Shown here piece by piece: positions 6,627-9,945 of a stretch of 9,945 nt of DNA. Origin of the DNA: CAMTWZ01 sp964412365 (GTDB taxonomy: Bacteria; Bacteroidota; Rhodothermia; Balneolales; HLUCCA01); the NCBI GenBank assembly GCA_964412365.1, contig CAYPOI010000089.1:1-9945 (forward strand), in the 5' to 3' direction. The notes beneath the pieces were generated by a model. The model was not told where the DNA came from, made no database searches, and saw only the letters and a program-made list of their open reading frames with translations. A program made the position numbers and the translations under genes. The number at the start of each line of letters is the position of its first letter. Within the stretch, counting starts at the first letter, position 1.

Positions 6627-6794
6627 AATGTTGAATGTTGAAGTTTGAATGTTGAAAGAAGACGATGAAAAGATAAATCGATGAAGAGATGAAGGAAAGA
6701 ATTTATTGCTTTGCAACTTTTATTTATTGATATTCGATAAACAATGTCGTCTCCTCTCTTTCATTCAACATTCAACATTTAGCATTCAACATTT
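6627..6794. repeat. Composite intergenic element, copy C
   Basis: The left arm AATGTTGAATGTTGAA (6627-6642), with a second TTTGAATGTTGAAAG (6644-6658), is followed by a GATGAA/GATAAA-type core (6664-6695). After a spacer of unrelated AT-rich DNA (6696-6760) come TTCAACATTCAACATT (6764-6779) and CATTCAACATTT (6783-6794). The 16-bp arms are identical in sequence to those of copy A. It fills nearly all of the divergent region between the AHSA1 and DUF2975 genes, so their promoters must lie within it, most plausibly in the spacer. Confidence 0.8.
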
Positions 6795-6801
6795 CTTATA
6801 C

Positions 6802-7290
6802 ATGAAAACCCAATCTCTTCTCATCACCCTCAACGTCATCACCTGGATCGTGTTTATCGCGCTGCTGATCAAAGCAGGGGTCATGCTCTTTCTGTACGGC
6901 TATAGCCTCGTCAAACCCGAAGTGGCCGGCCATCTCTATAAAGGTCTCGACATGCTGGATCTTCGGCAGACGAATTTCTTGCGTTACAGCCTCATCTCCC
7001 TTGGTTTGGCCTCCTTGCCCGCGATTCAAGCGTATATCGCACACATCATGATCGGGATCTTCACAAAGATGAATTTGGAGAGTCCATTCACCATGGAGAC
7101 GGCGAACCGGCTGCGCACCATCAGCCTGCTCATCCTCGGCCTTTGGGTCGCCACCCTCGTCACCAACCTGTTCGGCGGCACGTTGTCGCTGACCACCGAC
7201 CATCTGTTCATGGCTGGACTCACGTTCCTCATCTCCGAAATCTTCCGTCGCGGTGTGGACATGCAATCCGAACAAGAACTTACGGTCTAA
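6802..7290 (+). CDS. DUF2975 four-helix membrane protein
   Basis: A 162-aa integral membrane protein with four predicted helices, at about residues 8-33, 60-87, 103-122 and 134-150. The ending LTFLISEIFRRGVDMQSEQE matches the DUF2975 pattern, in which a last helix is followed by an IF-x-x-G stretch, an acidic-polar tail and a short end. Function is unknown. DUF2975 genes are regularly followed by a small XRE regulator, as here (3-base gap), which supports the call. The ATG at 6802 starts directly after repeat element C. An upstream start at 6706 would add 32 residues encoded by the repeat and is rejected. Confidence 0.86.
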   Translation: MKTQSLLITLNVITWIVFIALLIKAGVMLFLYGYSLVKPEVAGHLYKGLDMLDLRQTNFLRYSLISLGLASLPAIQAYIAHIMIGIFTKMNLESPFTMETANRLRTISLLILGLWVATLVTNLFGGTLSLTTDHLFMAGLTFLISEIFRRGVDMQSEQELTV

Positions 7291-7293
7291 GCC

Positions 7294-7497
7294 ATGCCGA
7301 TCATCGTAAACCTCGATGTGATGATGGCCAAGCGGAAGATGTCGCTCAACGAACTATCCGAAAAAGTGGACATCACCTTGGCCAATCTGTCCATACTCAA
7401 AACCGGTAAGGCAAAAGCCGTGCGATTCAGCACCTTGGAAGCGATCTGCAAGGCGCTGGAGTGTCAGCCGGGGGATTTGTTGGAGTTTCGGGATTGA
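7294..7497 (+). CDS. Small XRE-family regulator (YozG-like)
   Basis: A 67-aa cytoplasmic protein that is a single helix-turn-helix. KMSLNELSEKVDITLANLSI (about 15-34) holds helices 2 and 3, followed by LKTGKAKAVRFSTLEAICKA and CQPGDLLEFRD. The tail GDLLEF is typical of the Cro/CI-like YozG/YdaS-sized regulators paired with DUF2975 membrane proteins. It probably regulates its own operon, and the membrane protein may modulate it; that is inference from the recurring pair. The last three codons and stop (CGG GAT TGA) form the beginning of a 23-bp sequence repeated exactly at 9914-9936, so the gene's 3' end coincides with the left edge of the accessory segment. Confidence 0.9.
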   Translation: MPIIVNLDVMMAKRKMSLNELSEKVDITLANLSILKTGKAKAVRFSTLEAICKALECQPGDLLEFRD

Positions 7498-7511
7498 AGA
7501 CAATTTTAAAT
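7489..7511. repeat. 23-bp direct repeat, left copy
   Basis: The bases CGGGATTGAAG then ACAATTTTAAAT (7489-7511) occur again exactly at 9914-9936 in the same orientation, 2425 bp apart. The left copy covers the final codons and stop of the XRE gene plus 14 bases after it. Flanking bases differ on both sides. Confidence 0.9.
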
Positions 7512-7516
7512 GTGTG

Positions 7517-7535
7517 CCCTGAGCGTAGCGAAGGG
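7517..7535. repeat. REP-like imperfect palindrome
   Basis: CCCTGAGCGTAGCGAAGGG has CCCT/AGGG outer arms and a GC/GC inner pair around a small loop, with two mismatches between. Similar CCCTTCG...CTCAGGG words are found scattered in many bacterial genomes. It is followed by TTGAATGAAG, a fragment resembling the composite elements. It may act as a weak terminator after the XRE gene. Confidence 0.5.
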
Positions 7536-7576
7536 TTGAATGAAGAAAATCAGTAGCTAGATTGCTTGCACACCTA

Positions 7577-8260
7577 TCAACGCCACTTTTTCCGTTTCTT
7601 CTTTGGCAGTGTGAAGTTCGAACCTCTCGAAACATTTGAATTGGCACTAATGCTCAGATTTTTAACGACTCCCGGCTTTGGTTGGAGTACAGTTGGAGCT
7701 GTATTCGGAAATAAATTGATACGAATTCCGTCATTATTTGTGAGGAATGGAACAAAGAGGTATATCCGTCTAAACGCATGCGGATGAATGTTGAAATAGG
7801 ATTTGATGTAATTTTCCGCGGTGGCAGAGATCTGAGCGTAATCGTGTGTCAGATAGAGCAACAAATCAATCGGCTCATTGATGGCTGAATACCTCCCTGA
7901 CTTATCATAGATTTTCTGGATTAAATGGTCAACCAGTCGAGCTTGGTCAACAATCGGAGATATGGACCCATACCCACCTCGCATTTTAGTCCCTGGCAAC
8001 ACCTCCATCAATTCCAGGTAGCCAGTTAATCCCCCCTGTGCGATTGTGAAGTCCAGATCATTTGTTTCGTTTTGATACAATACATGGATCGCATCTTCTG
8101 GTTGAGAACTTCGATTGTGAAGCTCAACGAACAAATCGACTACTGCTTTTTCAATGTCCGGCTTCGTGTCAGGGAAGGTCGTTTTGATTTCAATCACCGA
8201 ATCACCAGTGATTATTTGGAGATTCAGCTCTCCTGTGGGCTTTTTGGGGGCTTTTTTCAT
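7577..8260 (-). CDS. Hypothetical protein in accessory segment
   Basis: A 227-aa soluble protein that I do not recognise. It has no signal peptide or membrane helix. The N-terminus is basic and proline-containing (MKKAPKKPTG). Residues 12-60 alternate strands and one helix (LNLQIITGDSVIEIKTTF, then IEKAVVDLFVELHN). The middle part has GGYGSISPIVDQARLVDHLI (95-114). Residues 129-171 (EPIDLLLYLTHDYAQ, then HAFRRIYLFVPF) suggest a buried strand-helix-strand unit, reminiscent of nuclease-like folds, but no PD-(D/E)xK or HNH motif can be pointed to. The C-terminus is a lysine-arginine tail (LPKKKRKKWR) that could bind nucleic acid. It is divergent from the 208-aa gene across a 162-base spacer, which suggests shared regulation. 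The start is the only good ATG ahead of the first strand. Confidence 0.68.
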   Translation of the reverse strand: MKKAPKKPTGELNLQIITGDSVIEIKTTFPDTKPDIEKAVVDLFVELHNRSSQPEDAIHVLYQNETNDLDFTIAQGGLTGYLELMEVLPGTKMRGGYGSISPIVDQARLVDHLIQKIYDKSGRYSAINEPIDLLLYLTHDYAQISATAENYIKSYFNIHPHAFRRIYLFVPFLTNNDGIRINLFPNTAPTVLQPKPGVVKNLSISANSNVSRGSNFTLPKKKRKKWR

Positions 8261-8422
8261 CCTAATAGTTTCGCTTGTTAACTCAATTATGCGATATTCT
8301 TTCGTTAGGAATATCGGTTATCTGCTCAACGTTTACAACGCAGTGACATAATACCGCCACAACTGACACTCCTCACATGATTGCCTCATGACACTGAATT
8401 AGAATGAAATCCACGACCGGGC
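8261..8422. promoter_or_regulatory. Divergent promoter region of the accessory pair
   Basis: 162 AT-rich bases separate two divergent starts in the accessory segment. The sequence contains GTTAACTCAATTATGCGATA and TTTACAACG but no -35/-10 pair with proper spacing that I would defend. No RNA gene is visible. Called on arrangement only. Confidence 0.3.
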
Positions 8423-9049
8423 ATGATCTACTACAAGCTCACAAAAGTCCCAGAGGCCATCAGCCATCTTTTAGAAGCGGAACGAGCATTCAACGAGCTA
8501 GAAACTTGCGGTGTTCTCGACTATGATGTTACGTACAATCGGTGTCTGGTTCATTGCATTGCAGCTTTTGAAGTGTTAGAAAAACAAGTGACGAACTACC
8601 CTCAAATTGAGTCAGAGGCCTACAGAAACTTGAAGACATCTCTAGAGCCTAAAAAGAGCAGTGACTTATTTAGATACTTAAAGGAATCGAGGAACTCTTA
8701 TTTACATCGACATCAATCTTGCATCTGGATTGATGCGCGAGATGGCGAAGGAATAATTGGCTTGGGAAGTCGTGAATTTGTGTCCTACGGGACCAAATCA
8801 GAGTCAAGCAGGTTCGGCAAGAGTCTCACAATTCTGGCATCAATTGAATTTCATGCAGGTGGGCATGTTGCGCTTCGACCGGTACCTCCGTATCTAAGAA
8901 GTAAAAAAAATCAGAATGATGTGCCCGTCCCAAAGTCCCATAAGGGCATCGACATCTCGAACTTTACCCCCAAACAGTGCTTGGAACTTCTTTTACTCGC
9001 GGTCGGCGAGGTCGTCTGCGAAGCTCATGAAATCACGTCAAAGGGCTGA
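8423..9049 (+). CDS. Hypothetical protein with HEPN-like R-x4-H motif
   Basis: A 208-aa soluble protein, not identified to a named family. The N-terminal 100 residues look all-helical: VPEAISHLLEAERAFNELE, LVHCIAAFEVLEKQV, SEAYRNLKTSLE, then DLFRYLKESRNSYLH. The last contains Arg90-Asn-Ser-Tyr-Leu-His95, an R-x4-H pattern in the place where HEPN ribonuclease domains carry their catalytic pair. The part after 100 is strand-rich (IWIDARDGEGIIGLG; LTILASIEFHAGGHVALRPV), followed by a final helix (KQCLELLLLAVGEVVCEAHE). A helical HEPN-like domain plus a beta domain is therefore a reasonable hypothesis. Neighbours include a true HEPN-MNT pair and a divergent unknown gene. The ATG at 8423 is the first start in the frame near the domain. 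Confidence 0.7.
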   Translation: MIYYKLTKVPEAISHLLEAERAFNELETCGVLDYDVTYNRCLVHCIAAFEVLEKQVTNYPQIESEAYRNLKTSLEPKKSSDLFRYLKESRNSYLHRHQSCIWIDARDGEGIIGLGSREFVSYGTKSESSRFGKSLTILASIEFHAGGHVALRPVPPYLRSKKNQNDVPVPKSHKGIDISNFTPKQCLELLLLAVGEVVCEAHEITSKG

Positions 9050-9106
9050 GAGACTTCCCTACTAAATCATATGACCGAAGCAAACGTCATCATCGCGATG
9101 CGTTGA

Positions 9107-9427
9107 TCATGTTTCATAGATGCAAATTCCAACCCGATCAATATGTTCGATCAATTCTCTGTTTTCGATGAGATGATAGATCGACGTATCGATTTTGTAT
9201 GGAAGAAGCAAATCGTCAATATCTGTCTCAATCTTGGATACGATGCTCATGCTTAATTGGTATCCATGCAACGTGATGTCGATATCCGAATTCGCACGAT
9301 GGTTTCCTTTGGCGCGCGACCCGTACAAGATGGCTTTTTCAATCGACGGATACTTTGAGAATACTCCTTTCAGGGCGGTTATCGTTGCAATCGATAATCC
9401 ATGACTCTTTTTTGCAGTTTCGTTCAT
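9107..9427 (-). CDS. MntA-type nucleotidyltransferase antitoxin
   Basis: A 106-aa minimal nucleotidyltransferase (MNT). The signature GS-x10-D-x-D is exact: Gly36-Ser37 in YGSRAKGNHRANSDIDI, with Asp48 and Asp50. A third carboxylate is offered by Asp80 in YKIDTSIY. In characterised HepT-MntA systems the MNT protein transfers AMP from ATP to a tyrosine of the HEPN toxin and so silences it. The gene lies directly downstream of the HEPN gene with a 4-base ATGA overlap, so the two are translationally coupled. Size and layout match the HI0073/HI0074-like subgroup. An overlapping plus-strand ORF is a shadow. It lies convergent to the 208-aa gene, with 57 bases between them and no clear terminator. 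Confidence 0.9.
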   Translation of the reverse strand: MNETAKKSHGLSIATITALKGVFSKYPSIEKAILYGSRAKGNHRANSDIDITLHGYQLSMSIVSKIETDIDDLLLPYKIDTSIYHLIENRELIEHIDRVGICIYET

Positions 9428-9870
9428 GGCTGTTCGCGGCGCATTCGCTCTATCCGCTCGTTAAATGCAAGGAATGCCGGCAAATAGTTGTTCTGGATTT
9501 TATCAAACAGAGCCTTCGCCGTACTCTCGTCGTACGTATGCGACGAAAGATTTCGGCTTCGGATCATATCCATCCACACGTCCCCATCTTCAATCAAACC
9601 CATCGAAAATCCTTCTCTCGTCGCATCTCGCGATCCTTTGATATCCGGATTGCCCTGATAGATCGAGATATCTTTGATCACATTCCACGCCAGTTCATGG
9701 GTGAACTCAAAACTCTGAATGAGTCCCTGCTTGATCAGATCGTCTAAAACCAATTGCTCCTTCTCTACGTCAACATGGATGCTCTGGATGTACTCTACCG
9801 AAGCTTCGAGCTTTGACAAAGCTTTTTCGAAATTGGCAAAGCGCTGTTTCCAGCGGACATCATGTTCCAT
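9424..9870 (-). CDS. HepT-type HEPN toxin (HI0074-like nucleotidyltransferase substrate-binding family)
   Basis: A 148-aa all-helical protein of the HI0074-like HEPN family. The start RWKQRFANFEKAL (about 6-18) and FEFTHELAWNVIKD (about 55-68) are family hallmarks. The active-site motif R-x4-H-x-Y is exact at Arg106, His111 and Tyr113 (SRNLSSHTY). In studied HepT toxins Arg and His belong to the RNase site and the Tyr is the residue AMPylated by MntA. The toxin gene comes first and overlaps its antitoxin gene by 4 bases. An ATG at 9903 would add 11 residues; the start at 9868-9870 is preferred because family members begin a few residues before RWKQRF. The region just upstream holds an imperfect hairpin and one copy of the 23-bp repeat. 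Confidence 0.87.
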   Translation of the reverse strand: MEHDVRWKQRFANFEKALSKLEASVEYIQSIHVDVEKEQLVLDDLIKQGLIQSFEFTHELAWNVIKDISIYQGNPDIKGSRDATREGFSMGLIEDGDVWMDMIRSRNLSSHTYDESTAKALFDKIQNNYLPAFLAFNERIERMRREQP

Positions 9871-9892
9871 CACAGAAAATACACATTTGAGG

Positions 9893-9918
9893 TCCCGACT
9901 CATAATTTAGTCACGGGA
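9893..9918. promoter_or_regulatory. Imperfect inverted repeat upstream of hepT-like gene
   Basis: TCCCGACT (9893-9900) and AGT-CA-CGGGA (9909-9918) are complementary apart from a 2-base bulge, with an 8-base AT-rich loop. The inverted repeat sits 5' of the toxin start at 9870 and runs into the right direct repeat. It could be an operator for autoregulation of the pair or part of the insertion boundary; neither is proven. Confidence 0.35.
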
Positions 9919-9936
9919 TTGAAGACAATTTTAAAT
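9914..9936. repeat. 23-bp direct repeat, right copy
   Basis: An exact, same-orientation copy of 7489-7511. It lies just outside the toxin gene and is followed by TGAAAATTT at the window edge, which resembles the AT-rich words at 6072-6090. The DNA beyond the window would show whether the original downstream neighbour of the XRE gene resumes here. Confidence 0.9.
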
Positions 9937-9945
9937 TGAAAATTT

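Larger units (their letters stand above)
7489..9936. mobile_element. Putative accessory cassette bounded by direct repeats
   Basis: The segment between the two 23-bp repeats carries two unrecognised genes and a HepT-MntA-type toxin-antitoxin pair. It is visibly more AT-rich than the genes to its left, and codon use is less G/C-ending. A repeat at the 3' end of a gene and a matching copy at the far side is the layout of site-specific insertion into a gene end that restores the stop codon. No integrase or transposase is encoded inside, so movement would need help in trans. Alternatively the repeat is part of an intergenic element family. Confidence 0.45.

Noticed and set aside
6701..6745. Sigma-70-like promoter (TTGCAA ... 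TATTCG) before the DUF2975 gene
   Set aside because: Spacing between the boxes is 14 bases and neither fits a Bacteroidota TTTG/TAnnTTTG pair.
9091..9100. Perfect 10-bp palindrome CATCGCGATG between the 208-aa gene and the MNT gene
   Set aside because: Too short and lacking a T-run for a terminator; palindromes of this length arise by chance. Noted only.
9355..9747. 130-aa plus-strand ORF over the toxin-antitoxin pair
   Set aside because: Shadow of two genes with complete catalytic motifs on the other strand.
1..9945. tRNA, rRNA, riboswitch, transposase or integrase
   Set aside because: No cloverleaf, conserved rRNA or riboswitch core, or recombinase motif was seen on either strand by eye.

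Overview
The window looks like chromosomal DNA from a member of the Bacteroidota / Rhodothermota / Balneolota group. This is inferred from a DUF2490 outer-membrane barrel with a short signal peptide ending in AQ, a PepSY-like periplasmic protein, the lack of clear Shine-Dalgarno sequences before most starts, and moderate base composition. The species cannot be named.

Layout. (1) 1-396, minus: the first 132 codons of a PfkB-family sugar kinase that runs off the left edge. (2) 485-2645, plus: a tight three-gene operon of a CBS-MgtE-type membrane transporter, a small exported PepSY-like protein and a DUF2490 beta-barrel. It therefore covers inner membrane, periplasm and outer membrane. (3) 2647-3688, minus: an ECF sigma factor followed by an overlapping single-pass anti-sigma factor, convergent with the operon. 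(4) 3754-4646, plus: a small winged-helix regulator overlapping a NUDIX CoA-pyrophosphatase-type gene. (5) 4738-6071, plus: a secreted amidohydrolase broken by a one-base deletion near 5532. (6) 6213-6620, minus: an AHSA1/SRPBCC protein. (7) 6802-7497, plus: a DUF2975 membrane protein with its small XRE/YozG-like regulator. (8) 7498-9913: an AT-richer accessory segment with a divergent pair of unrecognised genes (227 aa, minus; 208 aa, plus, the latter with an HEPN-like R-x4-H motif) and a complete HepT-MntA-type HEPN/nucleotidyltransferase toxin-antitoxin pair.

Two structural signals stand out beyond the genes. First, a 23-bp perfect direct repeat (7489-7511 and 9914-9936) brackets the accessory segment. 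The left copy contains the last codons and stop of the XRE gene, as expected if a cassette had inserted at the 3' end of that gene. Second, the intergenic spaces around 4625-4728, 6072-6214 and 6627-6794 hold copies of one modular element: a 7-bp-period word (AATGTTG), a GATGAA-rich core, then the inverted word (TTCAACA). Related short-word arrays lie at 401-448 (AGACAAG) and, unexpectedly, inside the NUDIX reading frame (GATGAA-type at 4121-4152 and CCTCGCR at 4186-4206). These arrays also extend neighbouring ORFs artificially, so several starts below are moved inward.

No tRNA, rRNA, CRISPR array, transposase or integrase is visible, and no gene-free stretch exceeds about 185 bases.
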